The notes beneath the pieces are model-generated. The model saw nothing but the letters and a program-made list of their open reading frames with translations, was not told where the DNA came from and ran no database searches. Source: Polytrichum commune (taxonomy: Eukaryota > Streptophyta > Polytrichopsida > Polytrichales > Polytrichaceae). From it: DNA of 64,000 bases. The stretch is taken from NCBI GenBank assembly GCA_950295325.1, contig OX485805.1, forward strand, positions 21,191,501 to 21,255,500. Reading direction: 5' to 3'. Position numbers and translations under genes: made by a program. Positions 10,376 through 22,242 of this stretch are shown one piece after another. Position 1 is the stretch's first letter. Every line of letters starts with the position of its first letter.

Positions 10376-11881
10376 ACAACACGAAGGTTGTTTTCTAGAT
10401 TTTATTTGACTTTAAAATTAGCTTCAATATATATAGATAGATAGATATCACATAGTTGAGATGGATTGATCATTGACATAATAGGGAGTTAGGTTTTAAA
10501 CTAGATGGAGCATAGAGATAGGCTAATTTGGGGCTAAATTCCTGCATTAATTCCCTCTTGCCGTAAAGTGGGGGGGGGGGGTGACCATTGATATTCTTAA
10601 ATCCCTTATTGGTGGAAGAAGGCGGAGTTGGTCCAAGTTTCGATTCACACTCAAATTGACGGTTCAAAGATCCAAGTGACACAAAACAAACGCAAAGTCC
10701 ACACGGGATTTTTGCATGACACTAAATGAAGATTTGCGGCACGGTATCAAAATCTCTTTGGGGTTCACTAGACCATGCGTGACTCACCATTGCTTGATAT
10801 TGCAACATGGCTCCAAGTAGTAAACATGTTATTTTAATAGCTTGAGTTTGTGGGCTTGGTCACATATTAACTTTACATTACACTTGAGGGACATGTGAAT
10901 GTACATGTGCATGGACATTTTTTTGGTTCTTTTGGGGGGTGGGGGGCTCTTAGCACTTCACGGAAAGATATGTGGGCCTGATGTGGTCACTCTTCTTTAT
11001 TAGACAACTACATTTGTTGGGTACATAGTGTGGCTTGTGGTGTAAAGAAATGGGCAACAAGCACATATACGATCTAGTGGATTTCTGAGATTGAATAATA
11101 CGTTTAAAATATAGACATCATTTTAGGTTCAATATTGAGCGCAATTGGACAAACTTATGTGAACATTTGAAAAGCAAGAAGTTGTTCACTTTGAACTCTT
11201 ATGACTCCTAATCTATGCATGGAAACTGAAACTTGAGATGGTAATCTCTACGATTTGCAATTGCCGACTGGATAAGATTATTCTCAAGCCAATGTAAGAA
11301 TCAAAAATGTTTGTGGAGTTTACAATGCCCACAATATGGCCAAAGGGCCTTAATGGATCTTGCTCCTTGCGTGGTCATGTGCTTCGTTAACTCTTAGGTT
11401 TCAAAAACATGACTAAATTGTCGCCACTCTAATGTGTTTCAACATTGGAGTTCTAAGTCTATGGGAAAGTCCAACAATAAATTCTAACTACAACCACGCT
11501 CTAGCTCATTACTCCCACTCCTTGATGTGGTTGACAACTCTCCACAAATCACCGACTCCTTGGGGTGGTTGTTTGTGCCCATGTGGCACCACTAGGGAGC
11601 TTCAATTCAAAGTCCAAAGAAAAAGTTCAAGAGGCAACTACTTCAACATTGTAATCCAAGGTCAACAAAGAAACTTTACACTTTGATTTAAGTTCACGAG
11701 ACCAAGACTCAAACCTGTCCTAAACCGGCGATAAATTGCAGCTTAGAAGACCTACCTTGCCATCAACCACAATCACAAGGATTTACACAAGGCGAGTGTG
11801 AATGATTAAATTTTTTTGAAAAAAAAAACCCATAGTTGAAATTGATTATCAGAGTTACTAACCACGTCCACTATGACATAA
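10376..11881. other. Unassigned DNA with 12-base G run
   Basis: No gene or bounded element is seen. A run of 12 G lies at 10570-10581 and short (TAGA)n near 10430-10450. The small open frames show no family features. Confidence 0.4.
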
Positions 11882-12427
11882 CACTACATTGCTTATGGTA
11901 TTTAGTGTCACATGTGTAATAGTATCACTTACCCTATTTTGAGGCGTATGCTAGGTTACATTGATGTTAACAACTTCACTAGAATTGTCACCTCATGACA
12001 CTTGGCATTCAAGTGTGCTTACCAATATCTTGGTATGAGCATGTTCAATACTATTATGAGGTGCGCACCCATGTTACACAATGGTCTACAAGTTGATTAA
12101 ATTGTACACAAATGACACTTGCCATTCGTGTGCTCAAGAACATCTTCCTCTTGCATACTAAAATGTAAACATATGGCACTTGCCATCAACATGCTTGAAA
12201 ATATCTTCCCCTTTGCATACTAAAACGCAAGACTATCATTTAACGTATCCCAATGTGCTACTCTAGATTTCATACTGTGGATATTTTTCACTTAAAGAAG
12301 TTACTTATGGTGACGAATGGAATCATATTGGCAATTAGTGGGCGTGACACTTTGAGACCTCTTGACATCTACTTTGGGCCATTTGCAAATAGTGTACATG
12401 ACATTAAATACCAGAAACGGTGTACAC
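11882..12427 (-). mobile_element. 546-bp CACTA-like MITE, family B copy in reverse
   Basis: It starts CACTACATTGCTTATGG. Over most of its length it is the reverse complement of the element at 53073-53570, sharing CTATTTTGAGGCGTATGCTA, CACCTCATGACACTTGGCA and, at the other end, GAGGTCTCAAAGTGTCA. Two internal units near 12115-12230 repeat each other (CTTGCATACTAAAATG versus TTGCATACTAAAACG). The frame at 12253-12570 runs across its end and is not a gene. Confidence 0.7.
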
Positions 12428-12822
12428 AACTCCTTGGTTGTGTCTTGTGGGACCACGTATCACATGAGCAAAATTCTCCTTCAATTTTGGGATCCCCCAT
12501 TCCCAATTTATGGGAAGCACTCAAGTTGTGTACTGTGAGCTTTTCGGCACACAACTGTAAATTATCATAGATTTTTTTTTACACGCAAACTCTTTCTTTG
12601 GGAAGAGACCATCATGCATCTACTCAGTACTGCCATGGACCCTGACGAGTGTCTATAAAATGTGAATACTCATAGCTCTACATGACCAATGGGTTGTGAG
12701 TCCTCATTTGATCCACACAATAACTTATGTACGTATTTCAAACCTTCCTTCAGGGCTTGGGATTCGTGACATCTACGTAAACTCATCCATCATGGATGAA
12801 AGGATTCTAGTAAATAAATAAA

Positions 12823-12841
12823 CCCCCCCCCCCCCCCCCCC
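12823..12841. repeat. 19-base poly(C) tract
   Basis: An uninterrupted run of 19 C. Similar tracts lie at 16859-16875 (17 C), 27777-27793 (17 C) and 33072-33083 (12 C). The flanking 12428-13277 shows no gene. Confidence 0.9.
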
Positions 12842-13277
12842 ACAAGATCGAGGGCCAGGTCCTTCCAATTTGACTCCTCTACACTATTCCAATTGTGGGA
12901 AAATAGCCATTTACATGTTATAATATGATTGACTACGTTTTCCACATTCGCAATGGATGAGATTTCATAGACACCACGAATCCCTAGCCTTCCCTTCCTT
13001 GAGCCCGTCTAGGAAGTCGGGGTACTCATGAGCCCTATCCACTATTGCCGTTGTTTTATGTTGTCTGCGGGGCCCCTCAAACTTATGAAGAAAAGAACCA
13101 CACATACTGAAGGAATGTGACAATTTTATTTTAGAATAAACTAACTTCATTCACCCAGTGTTGCTTTGTGGCCTCGTGACCATACCCATGCGGCACTTTA
13201 ACTGAGGGCCCACATAAAGAGGCCCAAACCTAGTTCTGGTGCGGTTGTTCCCTAGGCCTCCGTCACTTTCCACTTTC

Positions 13278-14100
13278 CACTACACTAAAAAGGATATGTA
13301 GGGCCACTTCACACACGAGCCAAGAGCCGTGACCATGAAATTGTGAGAGCCCAAGAGAAAGTGTCCAAAGGCCGTCCCAACACACCTCCAAAATCATGTA
13401 GCGTGGTCACGGACCCTCGAGTGTAGTGTGAAGTCTCCATGTGATTGGGCCCTCAACCAAATGCTATTCCAATGAATTTGTATTCACGTGGGTCCGCGTG
13501 CATGATGAAATAGAATAGACCCAACGGTTGTGAGCATTCAAAGTGCCATGGTCCTCTGGTTTTGTGCTCGGCCTACCTCCACGAGGTGGTTTTCGAAACT
13601 AGTCCAAGTGACCATGAAACATGATCCATTTGACGCCGTGTAGAAATCTATGTAGACTTTATGTCCATCGTGCATTTACATACTCCGTTGGTCCCTCAAG
13701 CATAGTGTGAAGTAGCGAACTTGGACCGGCTCCTCCTTTTCCACTAATGAGAGTGCTTGAAGTGTTATGGTCACGGGCTCTCAATCTCGTGTGTGAAGTG
13801 CCCCTTAGTGTTTGATTGTACTGAATGTTGTTACCACCCTACCCTGCTCAACCTAAACTTTTTATTCCTTGACAATTAGTGTCAGACATAAGCGTGCGCC
13901 TACCTTTCCTACGCCACCTCTCTTCATGTGAAGCATGGATTTCATATCCTTACTAACACTAAATTCAAACATAACACCATAGTCGATTCTGAGTGTTTGA
14001 GTTTACATTTAACGTTACTTACTTTCATCGGGTTATCAACATGTAGTGTATGCGTTCGTATTTAGTGTATCAAACACTAAAGATCCTTTTTAGTGCAATT
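13278..14100. mobile_element. CACTA-like element with a nested 504-bp MITE
   Basis: The outer ends share CACTAAAAAGGAT followed by a short match, in inverted orientation, at about 13283-13298 and 14082-14097. Inside, an inner unit is bounded at 13301 and 13804 by the inverted ends GGGCCACTTCACACACGAG and GGGGCACTTCACACACGAG. The inner unit is related to the element that starts at 36704. No coding capacity is seen, and target duplications are not clear. Confidence 0.55.
13301..13804. mobile_element. 504-bp MITE with GGGCCACTTCACAC ends, copy 1
   Basis: The inverted ends GGSSCACTTCACACACGAG are 19 bp. The interior (for example CACCTCCAAAATCATG, GTGTGGTCACGGA and GGGCCCTCAACCAAATGCTA) matches the outer layer of the nested structure at 36704-39276. 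This copy is the uninterrupted version, so it shows where the insertion in the other copy falls. The three flanking bases are GTA and TTA, consistent with but not proving a Harbinger-type three-base duplication. Confidence 0.7.
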
Positions 14101-15679
14101 ATGGTCAACAACATGGGCCACACAAATTGACAACATTGAAGATTATACCACGGGTGCACTTATTAACAATTCTCATCAGTGAGCTTGTCTTAATCACTGG
14201 TTATTTCGGGTAATGAAGTGGCCGGCTCAAGTGGGAAGGTGGACATGCGAGGTCAACATTTATATTTAGCCGGTTATTAGTTGTATACAATTATCACGCA
14301 AAATACATCACTTATTACTTGTTCTCTTCTCTTTCCTTTTGCCCTTTTCTTTTTGTCCTTGTGCCCAATCACTAGGCTAACAATATAAATTGGGCCATCC
14401 TATCCATCATGAGGATTTGAACTTCCAATGATACATCCTAGCGTCCAAGAGCTAGCATTGGCCCCACCAAACGGGCGTCAACCAATGAAGAATGTTATGG
14501 ACAATATTCAACATCAAACAAAGCGTGTTGAGTTGACATTGGACTTCACATCAAATGCCCCGAATTAATCAACCTAGTCAACCCATCCTTGACATGAATC
14601 AACCACCAACCTATATGTAGAACAGATAGGACAGGATCACTCACGACCAAAGAGGCACGAACGAACCATAAGAGTGGAGAGTGTGGAGAGTAAAGAAGGA
14701 ATGAAGGGATAAAAGTCCTACATTGTTATTGTGATCCTTAAATCCAATGTGACATTAATCCTTATAGACACTATCTCAGTCTTCCTGGAAACATAGTTCC
14801 CTGGGTTTTGTTGTTTTAAGCCATAGCAAAAACTTACTACACTATACGAGGTCAATTTTTAAAGCAAGACATGGATGGATGAGAAATACGCTCGTGTGCA
14901 AGAACTCTTTTTCGGGTCCATGAATGCCGTCGTCGAATACTCATGAAAGCTCAAGGTTCTACTAACAACTCTTGCGTGATCTCAATGAAGCTTGAGAGAG
15001 CAAGAATGAATTGGAGCACACATGGTTGCAAGGAAGGAATCGGGAGGTGGTGGTCTATGTATATATGTGTAAAGCCCTTGCAAACTTTAGTGCCGGTTGC
15101 AAGCTTTCCGCACCATTTTTGTCACATGATAATATATAGAACGCGCTACTCACTACAAAGCACTTTCCAAAAAAGGTTGCATCAACGCAAGGCCCTCGTT
15201 GGCCTCTTTAATGAGCTTTGACATGGAGGACTTGCCATCCTATGTGGAGAACTCATAGCCATATTTATGGATTAGTTGGCGAATGTTGCCACCGCAAAAT
15301 ATCAACCAACACCACCCTGAAGGACACGGTCACAAAATGAAATAAAAGAAGAGTAAATTAATAAATGCCTAACATCAATGTTATTAATGATGTGAATTTG
15401 AGTTTGTTGACCTTATCATGTTCAAGTTCACAACACTCATGTGGCATAATCATGTGCAAATGTGAGGTGGGTCTAGACTCTATCATCTATGTAAATAAGG
15501 TGCTTGCGCTGAGGTCCAAATCCACAAGATATGTGACAAGGTAAGTATGTCATAATTGAAGTTGTGAGACTAGGTAAATGCCAATGGTGACGAGGTAAGC
15601 ATCTGGGACTAGACAAATGCTAGTGAGATCATTTCTCCTTTACTACCAGATTATCTAATAGCCCACCCACACTTCTCTA
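14101..15679. other. Unassigned DNA without a recognisable gene
   Basis: AT-rich, with only short frames on both strands. The longest plus-strand frame (14943-15221) has no recognisable domain and no splice or family evidence. Confidence 0.4.
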
Positions 15680-15797
15680 GTGCGGGCCACCAGTGAACGG
15701 TTCCTACTAGCACTAGGTACATTTAGTGGCTCTCACTGGCTAAACCAACTCTAAAAGTGGCCCTTGCTGATAGGAACCGTTCATTGGTGGCCCACAC
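15680..15797. repeat. 118-bp foldback (hairpin) element
   Basis: Two 33-bp arms, at 15680-15712 and 15765-15797, are inverted copies with about four mismatches and share GAACGGTTCCTA. The loop is 52 bp. CTAG immediately before and CCAG after could be remnants of CACTA-type ends. There is no coding capacity. Confidence 0.8.
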
Positions 15798-16121
15798 CAG
15801 TAAACAAATGATCATGTCACATTCACTACTGTAATTATTATGACATGAAAAACTACTAAAGGGATATCCATTTTTCTTTTGCAACAACGTCGCCCAAGAA
15901 AAACCTAAATTAGATCAATGTACTATATTTCAAATAGTTGTGTCCAAAAAGGCACAAATTTTGGTCTTGATTCCTTATTGCAATGCCATAGTCTCTTGTA
16001 GTGATTGGAGACCTCACATGCCTATAGGGAGGACACATTCTTATACATATATTTAACTAAGAGTGCCTTGCAGAAATGTTGCTACAGATCTTACCTAATG
16101 CTTTGAAAATGGAGACGATAA

Positions 16122-16630
16122 AGGCCCATCTCCACATGGCTTTACTAAATAACCAAAGTTTCCCCCCCCCTAAAAACCGGGTAAAGCTCTTTCGGTTATA
16201 AACGAGGCACCCAAGCATCCCGGTGCACCTAGAAGGACTTGCTCTGGAGATTTTCAAGTAGGTTTTAGTGAAGTAGTTTTCACACATGTTTATTGTTTTA
16301 TCTACCAAGCAATGACCCCATCTTCAAATGCCTTTCCACTAATCTATCTTGCAATCATTTTTTTTGTTAATGAAGCTCCTATTGCCCTCATAGCTAAGAC
16401 TAAATGCAACCAATCATAGGATCGGAGGCAACATTTTTAAAGATCCTACATTCTTGCCTTATGTTTAGGTACCAATGAGAGGGTCGGTGCTTGAGGCTTA
16501 AAACCTCCACTTTAAACCATGCCACATCCTTTGCCAACTAGGCTCGGGACTAGATAAGTGTCGATGGTGTGAGGGCCGTGTTCTTAGAATGGACCTTTAG
16601 GCTAAGCTAAAGTTAAGTGGGAAGGGGGCA
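16122..16630. mobile_element. Copy 2 of the 514-bp Tourist-like MITE
   Basis: It follows 343-856 along its whole length, with shared stretches such as GTTTATTGTTTTATCTACCA and CCAACTAGGCTCGGGACTAG. The right end TTAAGTGGGAAGGGGGCA matches the family's terminal repeat and is followed by TAA (16631-16633). The left end is degraded but also follows TAA (16119-16121). It is older than copy 1 by its divergence and contains a 9-base C run. Confidence 0.8.
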
Positions 16631-16858
16631 TAAGCCACTAAAGCTCAGGGAGATCACCCCTTGTAATTTAAGGTAAAAACTTGAGTTAACATGGTATTTG
16701 ATGTGGGGCTGTCACCTTAATTCTTGTATTTTATAGACCGTAATTTTATATAAATATCTATAGAGGGTGTATTTAGGATACCCTATGGTTTGATATAAAT
16801 TCCTTGGTGGTTTGAACTAAATGAGGGTATCAAACTTATAAAATTCAAGGGTGCATCT

Positions 16859-16875
16859 CCCCCCCCCCCCCCCCC
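16859..16875. repeat. 17-base poly(C) tract
   Basis: A run of 17 C just inside the candidate element that starts at 16643. Confidence 0.9.
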
Positions 16876-16923
16876 GGTTTTGCATAATTTTTGCCTAGCT
16901 TCTAGATTTCTTTTCTAGCTCAA

Positions 16924-18119
16924 TTAGTTGAAACTATTAATTGCAACATAGTTGTACATTAAATTTTTTTCAAAAAAAACATAACTAACTAAGTGTGATT
17001 CAACCATGGTGTTCCAAATGTCAACGAGCAAAATGTGGCATACCAAGAATGGTAGCACATGATGACAAATGATCATTAGTTGGACACGTGGTCTTTGCAT
17101 TCTCAACATCTTCTAACGCTTTCTCATGCTTTGTTCCGCCAATGTGGTTCCTAAGGTTAGCTTCAAGGTCTTTTGGGGGAGGACATAAGTGAAAGAAATT
17201 TGGACTATAAGTGTATTGAACCAAAAGATATTAACTTCAGCACAATCACGGTCCCCAACCACCACGAAAGGAACAAGGTCCGAAAATACACTACAATTAA
17301 CACTCTCTACAATTTTGACATCCTCATCGATCATTACTTTATGATCTGCATAGTTAATATAACTGTCTTACCTTTGGAGGTAGCTGACTAAGCATGGTTA
17401 CATGAAATCTACACCCTTCCTTCTAACCAACTACGTACGTGTCCATTCGACATTATATGGCTCTTCCACAATTTTGAAAATGAACTAGAAGCTGCAATTT
17501 TTGTATGACCACCGCTCCCACCCCTTTAATCCTTACAACATTCCTCACAATGAACTTTTACAACCCCAACCCCATCTTGATCCCAAGACTTGAGGGACCA
17601 CTTGTGATCTTCAAGGGAAATGTGCTTAAGTTCATTCCTCAATTTCTCCTCCCCTTCAAAATACAATCCCATAAGCTCTTTAGGAATTAAAAGAGATTTT
17701 AGCAACGACTTGGATTCCGACCCATCAACCCTAGAGCAAGTTGTTGGATCTACGGTGGTTCCCTTAACAATATCATCCTCACAAGCAACAACCTCGACTT
17801 TTGAGGCCTCAGATGGATCTGATTCAAAGGCATAGGAGCCACCACCAAGGTGACGATGCTTTGTGACATCAACATAATATGACTCCACGGAAATGACGTG
17901 CATCTTTGGCAAGACGGTGTTAAGTTTCTCAAGCTTCACTTTAATCCTAACTTTATCTTCCACATCCAAAAATAGGAACGGCCAATCTACAACGTCAACG
18001 TCTTCCAACCTGAGTCTGAGGTCAATGTAAGACTCGCCCTCCTTTACAATAATTAGGCCAATCATCTCCGGATCACTCCATTCATATTCTAACAAGAAGA
18101 GTTTAACCTCCAACAACAT
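16924..18119 (-). pseudogene. Uncharacterised VDWPF-type protein, copy 1, 5' part open and 3' part broken
   Basis: The open part is 17526-18119, 197 residues from an ATG at 18119. It reads KLFLLEYEWSDPEMIG, VKEGESY, VDVVDWPFLFLD, then an acidic middle, and ends SWDQDGVGVVKVHCEECCKD, a possible Cys-rich motif. After the stop, related-looking sequence continues on the same strand in shifting frames (17334-16924), including NLRNHIGGTKHEKALEDV, which resembles a His-containing zinc-finger tail. A second copy at 34077-34998 aligns at KLF-L, PE-IG, EG--Y, VDWPF-FD and the Cys motif. I do not recognise the family. Presence as two decayed copies in repeat DNA suggests a transposon-borne gene, which is inference. 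Confidence 0.5.
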
Positions 18120-18308
18120 TACACACCCTATGCCCTAAACCATTAACATTAAAAAAACAATCAACATGCTAGAAACTTGCGCGTCGTTCATATAGCCCTA
18201 AACCAACACGAAATAGAAATAAAAACATAAAATGCACTTGTAGATTGATAGCTGATGAGATCCACAAGTGTTCACGCAACCACCATAAAATCTTTGCCCT
18301 AGAAAAAC

Positions 18309-18545
18309 AAAGGTAAGTTGCAAAGAAGAAATGCAAGGCCCAAGCCGAACTCTAACTGCATGCAACAACAACAAATCATTGGCCCAAGGTAAGTTACAAA
18401 AAATAAATGAAAGGCCCAAGCCAAACCCTACCCCCATGCAACTAACATAGATCACCAATTCGCTAAGCAAAGGTAAGCTACAAAGGAGAATTGTAACACC
18501 CAATCCAAACCCTCGCTGCACATAATTGAAACAAACGAGATTTGC
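18309..18545. repeat. About 80-bp tandem repeat, three diverged copies
   Basis: The units begin AAAGGTAAGTTGCAAAG, CAAGGTAAGTTACAAA and CAAAGGTAAGCTACAAAG near 18309, 18386 and 18469, and share AAGGCCCAAGCC and an ATGCAAC word. They lie upstream of the pseudogene start on the minus strand, and two contain intron-donor-like GGTAAGT. Confidence 0.75.
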
Positions 18546-18974
18546 AAAAGAGCCAGACCAAAGCCCTCTCTAACCATAGCCACATGGAAATGAAGGTATG
18601 CAAAACCCTCAAATGGGTTTTTCAACTAAGCAAAGGGAATGCTAATTTGAGGAGAAAACCCCTGCCATCCACCCTTTATCCTAGAAAATAATGACAACGT
18701 CACATTTTTTCATCCATAAGATATTATCATTCAGCAATTGAACTCACCCTACTTAGAAAAACAATTCTTGCCCCCTATTTGTCAAGGATGACTTATTAAT
18801 TAAAATTAATACTACACGATGTTTTTACATAGCCTACTTTGTATATAATAAATTATGCACCATTTCATGGACCCCATAGTAACCCTAATTTTTTTTTATA
18901 AAATGTCTCCCCTTGTGGACCCTACATTTTAACTCCCGTAGTTTTCTAGGATATCGATAGTGATCTCCCTGGGC

Positions 18975-19999
18975 ACTACAGTGAATTTTTAGTGACACGT
19001 GGATTAGTATATAAAGCTTGTTGTATCATGGAAATTATGAAATTCTTATGGTAGAGGTGCTCAAATCAACCCTTTGGTTGATTTAGCATGTTTTTGGAAT
19101 CCATTTGGATTAGGGATATGCATGATTGGTTTAGTAAATTGATTGAGACATGGTAGAAACATAAAATTAAAATAAATTACACATCATATTAATATACTAC
19201 AGATTTCTAAAGTTATCTACCCTAGCTTTTAAAAACCCTCCCTAGACCCACACTTTCCCCATTGCAAATGGCTCCCAAAACCGTCCCCACCTTTTGTCCA
19301 AACCGTCCTTGCATTACAACCAACACTCCACCCAATAATAAAATTTGAGCTCTAATAGTTTTTGCATACAATATCTTTATATATACATATAGGTAACCCA
19401 CCCCCTAGCTACATTCCCACACTTGCCCAACTCCAATCCCACTTAAGCCCACAACCAACCTTGGACTCTCTTGTAACCTCCCCGTTTTTCACCCAAATTT
19501 GCCCCCGTTTTGCACTGGAGACATTCAAATGGTTTAAGATATGCTTCAGTTATGAGATTAGGAGGCGTCCATAAAGAACACTATTAGAATGGGGCCGGAA
19601 TCAACACCCTCTACCTTAGAATCCTTCCCAAGAATGATGAGCTAGCTGAAGGATTTTGTGAGGCAGCTCTAGTGGTGCACTCCATGAAATGTCTCGTTGG
19701 ACAACAAAGCTCCATGGGAAAATGAACACACAAGTAGGGGCTCTAAGGGCACATTTCTATCTCCCAATCAACTCGGTGAAAGCCACTAAATGGAAAAAAC
19801 TTTTGGACACCCTCCCCAACGAAGAGCGCAACTATTAGAGGACAAGATTCAACAACCTACACAATTGAGGGGGGGAGTTTGAGGAGGGATGCATGCACAC
19901 ATGCACATACATGATTGTCTTACATAACTAAGGATTTTGATGTCATGTATGGTGTAGCAATTGGTGTTGCAATAATTTTGCACTAGTGGTAGATCATGC
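18975..19999. other. Unassigned DNA with a possible coding relic
   Basis: No intact gene. Around 19689-19840 (+) an interrupted frame reads KLHGKMNTQVGALRAHFYL and KWKKLLDTLPNEERNY before a stop, which looks protein-like but matches nothing I recognise. The rest is AT-rich. Confidence 0.3.
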
Positions 20000-20220
20000 C
20001 ACTACACTAAATGTGTCATTTACTATCACTTACTATTTGGAGTTACACATTGTTGTAGTATTGAATTAATTTTGTACCAAGTAAAGTTATTAATGTTATA
20101 TTATGTCTAAACAACCAATTTAACATATGTTGACAAAATATGAGATATACAATATATATAGATAATAGTATTATGTAATTCCAAACAGTAAGTGATACTA
20201 GATACAATACTTAGTGTACT
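20000..20220. mobile_element. 221-bp CACTA-like MITE
   Basis: The left end CACTACACTAAATGTGTC and the right end (reverse complement ACACTAAGTATTGTATC) share the TATCACTTACT block and a following TTTGGAGTTAC/TTTGGAATTAC word. They form inverted ends of about 50 bp. It is related to 1534-1759. No target duplication is resolved. Confidence 0.65.
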
Positions 20221-21654
20221 TCTCACTCCTCCAATACTTCTCTACGAGCTCCTTGCAACTGCTTTGGAGGAGATGTTGTGGCACCGGTGGAGGTGCTCAT
20301 CGGTGCCACCACACCTCATCGGGCACTACTCTTGTGTGTTTATAGGGTTTGTGGACACCACCACAACCGACAATAATTATTTAATTTGTCGTCTTATAAA
20401 TTAAATAATTCATAAGAAATGAAAATTGTATCATTGTTGTTTTAAATTTGGTAGGTCTATGACCAAGATGATTATGTATGCATGATTGGGAAGAAAAAAA
20501 AACTAGAAAAAAAAAACATCATTGATGACGAATGGAATGACATGTTCTCGATTACATAAACAAACGTGTTCACACTCTATACACATGATCATGTTCTATT
20601 ATGTATTAGAAAAAATAATCATAAGTCTTCATAAGGTGAGCATGTCTTCAAAATATGCAAGCAAGCTAACGTCATATCCATTTTCATGATGTTTTCTTTA
20701 TTTTATTTTCTTTGAGAATGCTTACATAAAGCTCCGATCCTCACCTTGTGTAGACGGTTCATCCGTATGGATGTCCTCGTTGACAATGTGTCAACAACTT
20801 AGTTTCAAGCATGTTTCATATAGCAAGGTTGCAAATCTCACTTTATAAAATGAGGGGTTGAGGTCCCCTTGACCACAAGTGTCTCCACTTTGGCATCCAA
20901 GATGAGGCATTGAGAACTACATGTTAAAATTTAGAGAAGCACTCATGTTGGACAATGAACATTGATGCCATGGCCACATAAAGACCAACAAGTAGCCCAT
21001 AGCAATGGGAGATTCTTCATCTTCATAGGAGGTTTTTTTTTTATCTTGGATGTAGCAAAGTGAATGGCGAAACTGCAATACATTACATCCAACGAGGATA
21101 TTATAAGTAGGTCAAAAAACCCAAACTGGTAGCAGTAAAATTTGGAAAGAGATTAGCTTTCCCTATCAAGAGGGACTCCTCCTTCTACCAAGGAGCAACG
21201 ACTTGCCCTAATGTGGGCATGGTATGAAGGGGAGCAACACACTTTAGAAAACACCGGTTTCGAAATGGAGTTTGGTAAGCCAAGGTAAAGAAATTCCAGC
21301 TATGACATGTGCCTAACTTCAAGGAGCTTGGTTTCAAGGTTGACCCTTCTTTTTGGGATTAAAACCATCCGTTCCCAACTCCAAGTGGAAATAGAGGTGC
21401 CTTGGAGAACCACCATCTTGAATCAGAGTTAAAACTGGATGTTTATACCCAATAAAAAAAAAGGACCAACCTTGGAAGCAAACTCGAATTGTGCACGTAT
21501 TTATGCCAAAAAAATTCACGTTGGCTTACCAAACTCCATTTTGAAACCAACATTTTTGAACATGTGTCATGGCCTCCACATGAATTAGACCAGAATGAAT
21601 CCAACTTATTAGTATCAAGTGGAGAATCCAGTCATTGTTCCGGGAGATATTTGG
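20221..21654. other. Unassigned DNA without a recognisable gene
   Basis: Short frames only. A pair of segments at about 21260-21370 and 21470-21560 share inverted words (for example TTGGTAAGCCAA versus TTGGCTTACCAAACTCCA), suggesting a small degraded inverted repeat. Confidence 0.4.
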
Positions 21655-21845
21655 GTGTAATTGGTCAAATATAATCCCAATGTTTCTTGGTCCAACTGGC
21701 TACATGTTGTGATCTTTTGGGTTTTCTCTATTACTTTGAAGTATACTTGATAAACTCCTCTAAAATGATGGGTAATTTTCCTGAAGTGTTGAACTTCAAC
21801 CGGTATTTCTCAAACTCAATTGGTTCATTTGTAGCTACACTAAAC
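21655..21845 (+). repeat. CCGGTT-rich dispersed repeat, copy A
   Basis: About 190 bp carrying CTGGCTACATGTTG, AACTCCTCTAAAATGATGGG, CTTCAACCGGT and TCTCAAACTCAATTGGTTCA in that order. The same order is seen at about 22243-22825 (interrupted), 30805-30963 and, reversed, 40690-40880 and 51475-51620. It is probably a piece of a larger retroelement, but its ends are not defined here. Confidence 0.75.
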
Positions 21846-22242
21846 AATCTTATCGGTGTGGGTGAAAATTTAGTGTAAAAAGAATTAGCTTGGGCCACAC
21901 TGATTTTCTAGTCAAGGTGGAATTAACGTGGGTCCCAAGACCCCGGGTCTTTCATAAGTCTTTATGACTATTTAGTGCAATGGTTGGTTCTCCCTGTTCG
22001 TTGATCTTGGTTGGCACACTTTGAAAGGAAGTTTGTGTCTCGAGGAACAAATATCTTATTACCAAAAGTTGGCATCATAATGCAAATCAGTCCAACATTG
22101 ATTTGGGTGAACCAACCCATGCACTCGTTCCTTGTTGGATGCCCAAACCCTTGCCTCCAAGGAACCAGTGTACCCCATCCGTCCAACATCGAACCCTTGC
22201 AAGTGAGTTAAGTTAGGCTAAGTAATTTAGGAACAATGTCCA

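Larger units (their letters stand above)
16643..18974. mobile_element. Possible DNA element enclosing the VDWPF-type pseudogene
   Basis: GCTCAGGGAGATCAC at 16643-16657 and GTGATCTCCCTGGGC at 18960-18974 form a 15-bp inverted pair with one mismatch, 2.3 kb apart. The broken protein gene at 16924-18119 and a three-copy tandem repeat lie between them. ACTAAA before and ACTACA after might be a diverged target duplication. This is a candidate boundary only: the repeat is short. Confidence 0.35.

Noticed and set aside
12253-12570. 105-codon open frame on +
   Set aside because: It crosses the right end of a MITE (11882-12427) and has no recognisable domain.
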